Assembly: GCA_023251285.1 (NCBI GenBank)
Contig: JAHEZB010000189.1
Coordinates: 1-5,674, forward strand
Reading direction: 5' to 3'
From: Chitinophagaceae bacterium
GTDB taxonomy: Bacteria; Bacteroidota; Bacteroidia; Chitinophagales; Chitinophagaceae
Length of the DNA stretch: 5,674 bases
Under the pieces are notes generated by a model. That model saw only the letters and a program-made list of their open reading frames with translations, ran no database searches and was not told the origin of the DNA. Below, piece by piece: positions 1 to 5,536 of the stretch. A program made the position numbers and the translations under genes. Each line of letters begins with the position of its first letter. Position 1 is the stretch's first letter.

Positions 1-377
1 GAGGAAATGCCGATATAACATTATGCGAAAGCATTAAAGCGAATTCCGTTAATAAAAAAGTAGAAGTGCTTGCGGGGAAATTAAATTTTCTTTCTTCTGC
101 GGCATTAATGAAATTAGCAAAAATGAATTATAGCAATGATTCGGCGCCACTTCATTTTGCAAGTGCTACTGATGCACCAATAACGGCGATATTTTGTTCT
201 ACAATTCCTGAATTTGGATTTTATCCCATCTCTGAAAAATCTTTTATTGTTCAAACTGATGTAAAACTCGATTGTAAACCTTGTTCCCTTCATGGCCTGA
301 AAGCCTGTCCATTGGGGCATTTCAAATGCGCCTATACGATCGAAACTGAAAAATTATTAGAAACAATTACAAAGTAA
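1..377 (+). CDS. Glycosyltransferase family 9 (ADP-heptose:LPS heptosyltransferase-like), C-terminal part
   Basis: The gene is cut by the left window edge; its frame is open from the first whole codon at base 3 to TAA at 375-377. A GTG at 66 is internal, because the residues before it also fit the family. Seen: an AGKLNFLSSAALMKLAK segment followed by NDSAPLHFASA, matching the GT9 signature (N/T)DSGPxHxA that binds the ADP part of the sugar donor, with Ala in place of the usual Gly. The end is rich in Cys and His (CKPC, then CPLGHFKC), as in many Bacteroidota GT9 proteins. Family members add heptose or a related sugar to the lipopolysaccharide core at the cytoplasmic face of the inner membrane. 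The acceptor cannot be told from this fragment. The next gene starts three bases after the stop, so the two are probably co-transcribed. Confidence 0.85.
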   Translation, partial: GNADITLCESIKANSVNKKVEVLAGKLNFLSSAALMKLAKMNYSNDSAPLHFASATDAPITAIFCSTIPEFGFYPISEKSFIVQTDVKLDCKPCSLHGLKACPLGHFKCAYTIETEKLLETITK

Positions 378-380
378 TGT

Positions 381-950
381 ATGGCAGACTTTGAAAAAGA
401 TATCATTAATTCTTTAAAAACGTTGCGTGCAGAAGGAATCATTCTTTATCCAACGGATACTATTTGGGGCATTGGTTCTGATGCGACAAAAAAAACTTCG
501 GTCCAAAAAATTTTTGAACTGAAAAAAAGGCCTGAAAAAAAATCTATGATTATTCTGGTTGCAGATGAAAATATGATTGGAGATTATGTTTCAAATCCTT
601 CAGAAAAAATTCTTGCTTTTCTTGCTAAGACAGAAACACCAACGACGGCGATTTTTAAAAACGCCTATCATCTTCCTTCAAATCTTATAAATGAAGATGG
701 AAGCATTGCCATCAGAATCGTAAACGATGAATTCTGCCGCGAACTTATTCAACAATTACAAAAACCACTTGTTTCCACATCAGCGAATTTTTCAGGAGAA
801 AAATTTCCTCAAAACTTCACAGAAATTTCAAAAGAAATAAAAAACGGTGTTGATTATATTGTTCAACACCGTCGAAATGATTTTTCAAAAAAAGCGCCTT
901 CTTCTATTATCAAATTGAACGATCAGGATGAGATAGAAGTGATTCGCTAA
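381..950 (+). CDS. tsaC: L-threonylcarbamoyladenylate synthase (TsaC/Sua5/YrdC family)
   Basis: Predicted to make threonylcarbamoyl-AMP from threonine, bicarbonate and ATP, the first step of the universal t6A37 modification of ANN-reading tRNAs in the cytoplasm. The 189-residue length fits the single-domain TsaC form without the extra Sua5 domain. Visible family motifs are YPTDTIWGIGSDA (23-35), KKRPEKKSMIILV (48-60), GSIAIRI (107-113), PLVSTSANFSG (129-139) and PSSIIKL (173-179). The usual WPGPxT stretch is reduced to ETPTTAIF near 85-92, a mild variation. The ATG at 381 is three bases after the upstream stop, which suggests translational coupling with the glycosyltransferase. Codons for residues 155-164 form a perfect 10-bp inverted repeat that looks like the terminator of the opposing gene. 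Function is confident from family; in vivo role is inferred. Confidence 0.93.
   Translation: MADFEKDIINSLKTLRAEGIILYPTDTIWGIGSDATKKTSVQKIFELKKRPEKKSMIILVADENMIGDYVSNPSEKILAFLAKTETPTTAIFKNAYHLPSNLINEDGSIAIRIVNDEFCRELIQQLQKPLVSTSANFSGEKFPQNFTEISKEIKNGVDYIVQHRRNDFSKKAPSSIIKLNDQDEIEVIR
831..872 (-). terminator. Intrinsic terminator of the minus-strand barrel gene, embedded in tsaC
   Basis: Read on the minus strand, a perfect 10-bp stem (ACGGTGTTGA pairing with TCAACACCGT, at 863-872 and 844-853) with a 9-nt loop is followed directly by a T-rich tract (TTTTTT then ATTTCTTT, 844 down to 831). This is the classic layout of a Rho-independent terminator. It lies about 85 nt past the stop codon of the minus-strand gene at 957-1532. 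On the plus strand the hairpin has an A-rich tract before it and no T-run directly after it, so it should act only on minus-strand transcripts. Confidence 0.65.
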
Positions 951-956
951 TCCGAT

Positions 957-1532
957 TTACAAAGCCAATCCTACACCAATCTGAATCATATTTGCTTTCC
1001 ACGTATCGTTATTTCCGAGATTATTCAAATTGGTAAGGCCTCCGATATACCGGCCGTACACTCTGAATTTCAAGAGGTTTAACTGTAAGCCTCCGGCCAG
1101 GGAAAAATTACCTGACTTGAAAGCGTCTTTTCCGTTTTGAACCAGATTTTTACTTTTATCCATTAATATTCCGAATTGCGGACCAAATTGCAACGAAAGA
1201 ATATTACTGATGTTGTAGTTTATCATGATCGGAATGCTTAAATAATGAAGTTGAATTTTACCGACATTATGCAGTCCTGTAATGTCACTAAAACTGGTAG
1301 CCGTATCCGTATTTACCTGGTTAAATAATACCTCCGGTTGAATCGCCCATTTCTTGCCTCCAATTGTTGCAAAAGCTCCAACATGGTAACCCAGGTTATA
1401 TTCATTTTTAAAAGATTGGCCGTTAATTTTCCCCATGTTAGCGCCTGCTTTGATACCGAAAGTTAAAGCTTGTGAAAAAAGTGACGATGAGACGAATAGT
1501 AAAATAACTATTGACAAAAGTTTTGTTTTCAT
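957..1532 (-). CDS. PorT-family outer-membrane beta-barrel protein
   Basis: A 191-residue exported protein. The start is placed at ATG 1532-1530 because a clean signal peptide follows: MKTK, a hydrophobic stretch, then SLFSQ with cleavage expected after Q21. The frame is open further upstream to 1643, but those 37 residues would place a non-signal sequence before the signal peptide. The mature part has the spaced amphipathic strands of the Bacteroidota barrel family (PF13568-like): FGIKAGANMG (25-34), GYHVGAFATIGGKKWAIQPE (48-67), LHYLSIPIMINY (95-106), LSLQFGPQFGIL (112-123), FRVYGRY (156-162) and the final strand IQIGVGLAL (183-191), typical of an outer-membrane C-terminus. The ligand or cargo is unknown. 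It converges on tsaC with six bases between the stops and seems to end transcription inside tsaC. No clear TAnnTTTG element was found upstream. Confidence 0.88.
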   Translation of the reverse strand: MKTKLLSIVILLFVSSSLFSQALTFGIKAGANMGKINGQSFKNEYNLGYHVGAFATIGGKKWAIQPEVLFNQVNTDTATSFSDITGLHNVGKIQLHYLSIPIMINYNISNILSLQFGPQFGILMDKSKNLVQNGKDAFKSGNFSLAGGLQLNLLKFRVYGRYIGGLTNLNNLGNNDTWKANMIQIGVGLAL

Positions 1533-1706
1533 GATGCGAATTTTTAAATGATAGATTAAAAGTGACCTTGCGAAATATGTGCCAGTTATGATTTTATTTT
1601 TATTCAATAATAGACCAGATAGCTTTGAGAAGTAAATTGTCACATCTTTAAATATTTGTGAATTTTTTTAATGAGGAAAGAAATATTTATGAAGAAGAAT
1701 AAAGTA
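1533..1706. other. Intergenic region between two minus-strand genes
   Basis: This AT-rich stretch separates the barrel gene from the glycosidase gene upstream of it on the same strand. No convincing gene, TAnnTTTG promoter element or intrinsic terminator was found. The only structure noted is a weak TCACA / TGTGA inverted repeat with a 12-nt spacer at 1640-1661. Whether the two genes share a transcript cannot be decided from the sequence. Confidence 0.4.
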
Positions 1707-2669
1707 TTATTTGTGTTCAATCAAAAATACAGATGGCACCGCCCGTTGAACACCTTTCGTTGAAGGTGTATTTGTTTCTTTTCCATTGATCAGCATGCAA
1801 CTGCTTCCCCCACCATCGAGGTTCAATGCTTCAACACAATTGAGGTCTTTGAATATTTTTGCCAGTTGAACCAATGAAAGTCCGGCAGCATTTAAGCTTC
1901 TTCCTTCACACACCAAAATGATAATGTTCTGATCTTTCGTATAACCAATAGCAGTGCGCGGTTCAAGATTGTTTACCGCTTTACCACCAAACTTTCTTTC
2001 TTCATTGTTGGTTATTTTTATTTCTGCGTTTTGCACTAAAACCGGACCGCCTCCAATCGCAGTTTTCATCTTCCATTTATTAAAATCTACTGGTTCATCC
2101 CTTGTATTGCTTTTTATAGAATAAAGATTTACCCGATCAACTGAATCTCTGAAAAAAGGAATGGCCGTTTGCGATGCATACGCAAACTTTTTGGAAGAAT
2201 CAGTGTAAACCCATGCCACATCAGCATTTCGTTTTTTAGAAATTCCAAATGCTCCAAAAAAAGAATGAAAATAAGTCAAAGTATCGTGTCCTTTTGCAGG
2301 AATTGTTTCTTCATTGTAGCCGATTAATTTTCCGTTCTTAATCACTACGTTCAGATTTTGATCGGTAGCAAAGGAAAAAAATGAACAATTGACCACCAGC
2401 AATGGTTCATTGTTTTTGTGATAAAACTGTGTTGGCGTTAGTCTTCTTTTGAAAGTGGTATCTGTGGTAAAATTTAAACTTTTATCTTTCATATCCGCAA
2501 TCGCATAATACATAACATTCGGTTTTCCATCTATTGAATCTGAAGATTTATAAACATGCACAGAAGCAGGAAGCGGCCGGAAAAGTGAATCAATATTTAC
2601 CCATTTACTTTGAGCCTTCGAAGAAAAAATACACAGGGAAAACATAAAACATGTAATAATTTCTTTCAT
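1707..2669 (-). CDS. Exported phosphodiester glycosidase family protein (NAGPA domain)
   Basis: A 320-residue protein of the family related to mammalian N-acetylglucosamine-1-phosphodiester alpha-N-acetylglucosaminidase (PF09992, formerly DUF2233). Seen: a signal peptide at 1-20 (MKEIITC, hydrophobic core, SSKAQ with cleavage expected after Q20), then the domain from about residue 50 to the end. Landmarks are VVNCSFFSF (92-100, where the family usually has NGGFF), AIGGGPVLV (204-212), EPRTAIGYTKD (236-246), VCEGRS (253-258), LNLDGGGSSCML (282-293) and a late R-x-VPSVFLI (309-317). In the family these glycine-rich loops line the active site that cleaves sugar-1-phosphodiester bonds. The cysteine replacing glycine at 95 is a small oddity. 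There is no lipoprotein cysteine after the signal peptide, so the product is probably periplasmic. The gene is divergent from a DUF1080 hydrolase. The natural substrate is unknown; polysaccharide or teichoic-like phosphodiesters are possible. Confidence 0.88.
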   Translation of the reverse strand: MKEIITCFMFSLCIFSSKAQSKWVNIDSLFRPLPASVHVYKSSDSIDGKPNVMYYAIADMKDKSLNFTTDTTFKRRLTPTQFYHKNNEPLLVVNCSFFSFATDQNLNVVIKNGKLIGYNEETIPAKGHDTLTYFHSFFGAFGISKKRNADVAWVYTDSSKKFAYASQTAIPFFRDSVDRVNLYSIKSNTRDEPVDFNKWKMKTAIGGGPVLVQNAEIKITNNEERKFGGKAVNNLEPRTAIGYTKDQNIIILVCEGRSLNAAGLSLVQLAKIFKDLNCVEALNLDGGGSSCMLINGKETNTPSTKGVQRAVPSVFLIEHK

Positions 2670-2688
2670 TCTTGTTTTTTTTTGCAGG

Positions 2689-2696
2689 CAAAACTA
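2689..2696 (-). promoter_or_regulatory. Bacteroidota -7 promoter element for the glycosidase gene
   Basis: On the minus strand TAGTTTTG is an exact match to the Bacteroidota primary-sigma -7 consensus TAnnTTTG. It lies 19 bases before the ATG at 2669, giving a short leader of roughly 15 nt. A weak -33 candidate (TTTC against TTTG) sits 22 bases upstream at 2719-2722. The match to the -7 element is direct; promoter activity is inferred. Confidence 0.5.
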
Positions 2697-2732
2697 TCTC
2701 TTAAATGATAAACCTTATGAAATACAATCAGC

Positions 2733-2740
2733 TAATTTTG
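2733..2740 (+). promoter_or_regulatory. Candidate Bacteroidota -7 element for the DUF1080 gene
   Basis: TAATTTTG matches TAnnTTTG exactly and points toward the gene at 2860, which would have a leader of roughly 115 nt. No good -33 TTTG was seen at the expected distance, so support is limited. With the minus-strand element at 2689-2696 it would make overlapping back-to-back promoters, which could coordinate the two exported enzymes. Confidence 0.3.
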
Positions 2741-2859
2741 AATCCTGGGAAAAAAAATTTTCTATGTATTGAGAAATGATTTTACATTTATTCTAAATCA
2801 TCAGGGGTTTAATGAATGAAAAGCAAAGCCTTTTGTTGATCAAATAAAAATCAAAAAAC

Positions 2860-3633
2860 ATGAAAAAAAAGTTATTTATCTCTATCGCTCTTATCGCCAT
2901 AGGAATCAGTTTTGCAAACGCACAGGAAAAAATGAAGCCTGAAGACACAGAATATTATTCCCCGGTTCCGGCTGTTGTTACACCCGGCAAAAGCTGTGGC
3001 GACGCGCCTTCTGATGCGATCATCCTTTTTGGTGGAAAAGATTTAAGCAATTGGGTTTTGACAAATGACACCACGAAAGGAGCAGATTGGATTGTCAAAA
3101 ATGGAATTCTCACGGTAAATAAAAAATCCGGAAATATTCAGACAAAAGAAAGATTTATGGATTATCAATTACATCTTGAATGGAAAGAACCAAAAGATAT
3201 TGAAGGCTCAGGACAGGCACGCGGCAACAGCGGATTGTTTCTTGCAGGTACCGGCAAAGGAGACGATGGTTATGAATTACAAATTTTAGATTCTTATAAT
3301 AATTCTACTTATGTAAATGGCCAGGCAGGAGCAATTTACAAACAATATCCACCACTCGTAAATGCTAATTTTCCTCCAGGTGTTTGGCAATCTTATGATG
3401 TAATATGGACTGCGCCGCGTTTTAACGAAGATGGCTCAGTAAAATCGCCAGCAAGAGTTACTGCTTTTTTTAATGGAGTTTTAATTCAGAATAATGTTGA
3501 ATTAAAAGGCCAAACTTTGTATATTGGTCATCCTACTTATAAAGCCCACGGCCCATCTCCTATTAAATTACAGGCTCACGGTGATAAAAGCAAACCGATT
3601 AGTTTTAGAAATATCTGGGTGAGAAAGTTGTAA
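2860..3633 (+). CDS. Exported 3-keto-disaccharide hydrolase family protein (DUF1080)
   Basis: A 257-residue exported protein of PF06439, a concanavalin-like fold. Characterised Bacteroidota members hydrolyse 3-keto-glycosides or 3-keto-disaccharides formed by sugar oxidation. Seen: a signal peptide at 1-22 (MKKK, hydrophobic core, ANAQ), then LFGGKDLSNWV (56-66), DWIVKNGILTV (76-86), YQLHLEWKEP (102-111), ARGNSGLFLAG (120-130), GYELQILDSY (137-146), GAIYKQYPP (157-165), W-Q-SYDVIW (176-183), FFNGVLIQNN (203-212) and the closing IKLQAHGDKSKPISFRNIWV (235-254). These follow the family's usual order and length. The ATG at 2860 is chosen because it directly precedes the signal peptide; the leader just before it is A-rich with no Shine-Dalgarno, normal for this phylum. 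No lipoprotein cysteine is seen. The exact sugar is unknown, and no neighbouring oxidoreductase that would make the 3-keto substrate lies in the window. Confidence 0.9.
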   Translation: MKKKLFISIALIAIGISFANAQEKMKPEDTEYYSPVPAVVTPGKSCGDAPSDAIILFGGKDLSNWVLTNDTTKGADWIVKNGILTVNKKSGNIQTKERFMDYQLHLEWKEPKDIEGSGQARGNSGLFLAGTGKGDDGYELQILDSYNNSTYVNGQAGAIYKQYPPLVNANFPPGVWQSYDVIWTAPRFNEDGSVKSPARVTAFFNGVLIQNNVELKGQTLYIGHPTYKAHGPSPIKLQAHGDKSKPISFRNIWVRKL

Positions 3634-3687
3634 AATAGAAATGGGGAATATTTGTTGTTGCAATACGATCAACAATAAGATAAATTG

Positions 3688-3695
3688 TAAATTTG
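3688..3695 (+). promoter_or_regulatory. Bacteroidota -7 promoter element for the toxin-antitoxin pair
   Basis: TAAATTTG matches TAnnTTTG exactly, 16 bases before the ATG at 3712, giving a leader of about 12 nt. No clear -33 TTTG lies at the usual distance. Just upstream, TTGTTG and CAACAA (3655-3660 and 3670-3675) form a small inverted repeat that could be an operator for antitoxin autorepression; that part is speculative. Confidence 0.4.
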
Positions 3696-3711
3696 ATCAT
3701 TAAATGAAGCA

Positions 3712-3945
3712 ATGGAAACAAAAGTTATAAATATAAATCCCGAAATTTTAGGCGGGACACCGGTATTTTATGGAACAAGAGTTCCGATCAAAAATTTGTT
3801 TGATTATCTGGAAACCGGCGAATCCATTGATTTGTTTCTGGAAGATTTTGATGGAGTTACCAAAGAGCAGGTAATAAAGGTTCTTGCAATGTCTCAAAAA
3901 TTAATTGAAACGTCGTCAAATATTTTCAATGAAAATTTTGCTTGA
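3712..3945 (+). CDS. DUF433 antitoxin (COG2442-like)
   Basis: A 77-residue protein of PF04255. Seen: the family core INPEILGGTPVFYGTRVPI (8-26), then LFDYLETGESIDLFLEDFDG (29-48) and VTKEQVIKVLAMSQKLI (49-65), which fits the usual helix-turn-helix-like DUF433 fold with VTxEQVxxxL near the end. Family knowledge: DUF433 proteins are predicted antitoxins paired with DUF5615 (COG4634) PIN-like nucleases. The partner follows here: its ATG at 3929 overlaps the last 17 nt of this gene, a typical coupled arrangement. The antitoxin is complete in length and motifs although the toxin frame is broken. It may bind DNA and repress its own promoter, which is inferred from the fold. Confidence 0.88.
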   Translation: METKVININPEILGGTPVFYGTRVPIKNLFDYLETGESIDLFLEDFDGVTKEQVIKVLAMSQKLIETSSNIFNENFA

Positions 3946-4416
3946 TGAATGTGTTACAAAAAAACTGAAAAAATATCTGAAGGAATTTGAGGTTTTTACA
4001 GTAAGAGAATTAAGTTGGGGTGGCATATAAATGGGAAATTAATGAAATTGTGTGAAGAGAATAATTTTGATCTATTGCTCACCATTGATAAAAATTTCCT
4101 GTTTCAGCAAAACATAGAGAAGCATTTAATTACCATTGTCGTTTTCGATACGTATTCAAGTAAAATAGAAGAGCTTCTTACTTTTTTACCATCCTTCAAA
4201 TCTCAAATGGCTGAAATGAAAAAATCTAAAGCATATCTTAATAAAAAAATAACTCCCAAAATTCACACATCCCTTTCCATCAGATATTCTGCAAGTTCTT
4301 CCAATGGCTTTTTCCTGACAGTGCGAACTGCAACTTCTTCAAGCTGTTCAAGGGCAATGGAAAAATATTTTTGCTTTAATTCCTTTGCCCATTCATCTAC
4401 ATTGCATGATTTATAA
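3929..4416 (+). pseudogene. Frameshifted DUF5615 PIN-like toxin gene
   Basis: The first frame begins at ATG 3929 inside the antitoxin gene and gives MKILLDECV, then FEVFTVRELSWGGI, and stops at TAA 4028-4030. The family continues as W-x-G-x-x-N-G-x-L. The missing part, NGKLMKLCEENNFDLLLTID, is present in another frame starting at 4030, so one base has been lost between 4025 and 4032 (two bases where a codon is expected). Acidic residues expected for the PIN-like active site are visible on both sides: D6/E7 in LLDEC and the D of LLLTIDKN. The later part has QQNIEKHLITIVVFD, matching the family's end of domain. The second frame ends only at 4416, about 150 nt antisense into the neighbouring synthase gene; a natural end near 4252 would result if an A-run at 4243-4249 were one base shorter. 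Two family-breaking changes suggest decay, but sequencing error is possible. Confidence 0.75.
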
Positions 4417-5312
4417 ATATCTAAAATTGGCTGGATTTTGTCTTCCTTCTCCAGTGATAATAAACGTTTCAATTCCTTCTGTTGACCTGGCGGTGCTACT
4501 GTCATTGCTTGCAGCAATAAGAAAGTTTTCTTGTTTGCCATGATATCACCACCCGGCTTCTTACCAAATTTTTCCGGATCGCCAAAAGCGTCCAGGTAAT
4601 CATCCTGTATCTGAAATGCTATACCCAAATTTTTTCCAAACTCATAAATATGTTCCTGGTTTCCGATTCCTGCGCCTCCTAAAATAGCGCCCAATTGTAA
4701 ACTTGCAGCAAGCAATACGGAAGTTTTTAATCCAATCATTTTCACATAATCATTAAAATCTACATCACGCTCTTGTTCAAAATTCATATCCAGTTGCTGC
4801 CCTTCACAAACCTGTTTTGCTGTGGTATTAAACAGGTTTAAAACCGGCTGGATGTATTCAATACTGATTTTATTGAGATATTCATAAGCGGCAACAAGCA
4901 TTACATCGCCCGCGAGCAAAGCCGTTGGTTCTCCAAATTTCGTATGAACCGTCTGTAACCCACGCCGCAATGGTGCTTTATCCATGATATCATCATGCAC
5001 CAAAGTGAAATTGTGAAACAACTCGATTGCAGCCGCTACATGATAAGCATCGTCGTTTATTTGATCAAACAATTCATTTGCCATCAGGCACATCACCGGT
5101 CGGATACGTTTACCCTTCACTGTTAGTAAGTATTGCGAAGCATCGTATAATTTTTGCGGATCTTCTGGAAAATGCCGGACGTTAAATCTTTCTTCAAAAA
5201 AAACCGATAATTCTTTAAAAGAATGAAGCCGGTTTTGTTCTTGTCTTTTATCTTCAGATTTAGAAAGATTCGGGTGTTCTATTTTTACTTCTGCTAAATT
5301 CTCTTTATTCAT
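4263..5312 (-). CDS. Trans-polyprenyl diphosphate synthase (polyprenyl synthetase family)
   Basis: A 349-residue cytoplasmic enzyme that condenses isopentenyl diphosphate with allylic diphosphates to make prenyl chains for quinones, carotenoids or cell-wall lipid carriers. Seen: GKRIRP (67-72, diphosphate binding), the first aspartate-rich motif DDIMD at 107-111 followed by RRG, GLKT around 194-197, and the second motif DDYLD at 237-241 in FQIQDDYLDAFGDPEKFGKK, then GGDIMANKKTFL. All catalytic landmarks are intact. Family knowledge: the residue five before the first motif tunes chain length. Here it is Phe102 with no insertion in DDxxD, which resembles type I geranylgeranyl (C20) synthases rather than long-chain enzymes that carry a small residue; this is an inference. 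The first ~28 residues are charged and seem extra compared with relatives. The ATG at 5312 is the only Met before the conserved region. A palindromic repeat ends four bases upstream of the start. Confidence 0.93.
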   Translation of the reverse strand: MNKENLAEVKIEHPNLSKSEDKRQEQNRLHSFKELSVFFEERFNVRHFPEDPQKLYDASQYLLTVKGKRIRPVMCLMANELFDQINDDAYHVAAAIELFHNFTLVHDDIMDKAPLRRGLQTVHTKFGEPTALLAGDVMLVAAYEYLNKISIEYIQPVLNLFNTTAKQVCEGQQLDMNFEQERDVDFNDYVKMIGLKTSVLLAASLQLGAILGGAGIGNQEHIYEFGKNLGIAFQIQDDYLDAFGDPEKFGKKPGGDIMANKKTFLLLQAMTVAPPGQQKELKRLLSLEKEDKIQPILDIYKSCNVDEWAKELKQKYFSIALEQLEEVAVRTVRKKPLEELAEYLMERDV

Positions 5313-5315
5313 TTC

Positions 5316-5384
5316 ATCTTTTTTATTTATCCAACGGATTAAAATCCGTTGTTACAAAATATATCGTTCCTACGGAACTGCCAT
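5316..5384. repeat. 69-bp palindromic repeat, copy 1
   Basis: Identical over 69 bases to the sequence at 5437-5505. It holds two inverted repeats. One has 9-bp arms (CAACGGATT at 5332-5340 and AATCCGTTG at 5343-5351) around two A's. The other has 5-bp arms (GTTCC at 5366-5370 and GGAAC at 5374-5378) around TAC. The layout resembles the short extragenic palindromic (REP-like) elements common in Bacteroidota genomes; that family assignment is from general knowledge, not a search. On the minus strand it would form the untranslated leader just before the polyprenyl synthase start codon. Confidence 0.9.
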
Positions 5385-5391
5385 TAGCACG

Positions 5392-5436
5392 TTAGCTATT
5401 TTTCTTCTTCTTGCCCTTTACTGCTTTCAATTCTAA
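5392..5436 (-). pseudogene. Duplicated fragment of the RNase R gene 3' end
   Basis: On the minus strand this segment encodes LELKAVKGKKKKNS followed by TAA (5394-5392), nearly the same as the genuine gene end NLKQKAVKGKKKIS at 5537 and above. At DNA level 5385-5427 matches 5530-5569 at 37 of 40 aligned bases plus one 3-base gap that adds a Lys codon. The reading frame stays open to the right through the palindrome, back to a stop at 5473-5475, including Trp-Ile as in the true gene. There is no start codon of its own, so it is a non-coding remnant created by tandem duplication. Confidence 0.65.
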
Positions 5437-5505
5437 ATCTTTTTTATTTATCCAACGGATTAAAATCCGTTGTTACAAAATATATCGTTCCTACGGAACT
5501 GCCAT
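5437..5505. repeat. 69-bp palindromic repeat, copy 2
   Basis: A perfect copy of 5316-5384 in the same orientation, shifted by 121 bases. The larger palindrome is at 5453-5472 and the smaller at 5487-5499. It lies between the RNase R stop and the duplicated RNase R tail. Perfect identity over 69 bases, against a few differences in the adjoining tail copies, suggests recent duplication or repeat homogenisation. Confidence 0.9.
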
Positions 5506-5536
5506 GACCGAATTAGCAGATCAGGTAATTAGCACA

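Noticed and set aside
114..320. Minus-strand open frame of 68 codons
   Set aside because: It lies wholly opposite the well-supported glycosyltransferase gene and shows no family motif or signal peptide.
1533..1643. Longer start of the barrel gene at 1643
   Set aside because: It would put 37 unrelated residues before a clear signal peptide that begins with the Met at 1532.
1640..1661. TCACA/TGTGA inverted repeat followed by a T-run as a terminator or CRP-type site
   Set aside because: The stem is only 5 bp with a 12-nt loop, no plus-strand gene ends there, and the half-sites are in the opposite order to a CRP operator.
3652..3675. TTGTTG / CAACAA inverted repeat as terminator of the DUF1080 gene
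   Set aside because: The stem is only 6 bp of weak pairs and no T-tract follows; mentioned only as a possible operator.
4015..4032. Programmed -1 frameshifting in the toxin
   Set aside because: No slippery X-XXY-YYZ heptamer or strong downstream stem is visible, and a second defect in the same gene favours decay or sequence error.
4015..4416. A separate 133-residue gene starting at TTG 4015
   Set aside because: Its useful part is the second half of the DUF5615 toxin in a shifted frame, and its last ~50 residues are the antisense of the polyprenyl synthase.
5316..5505. A CRISPR array
   Set aside because: Only two units, the repeat is far too long (69 bp), and the 'spacer' is a copy of the RNase R gene end; no cas gene is present.
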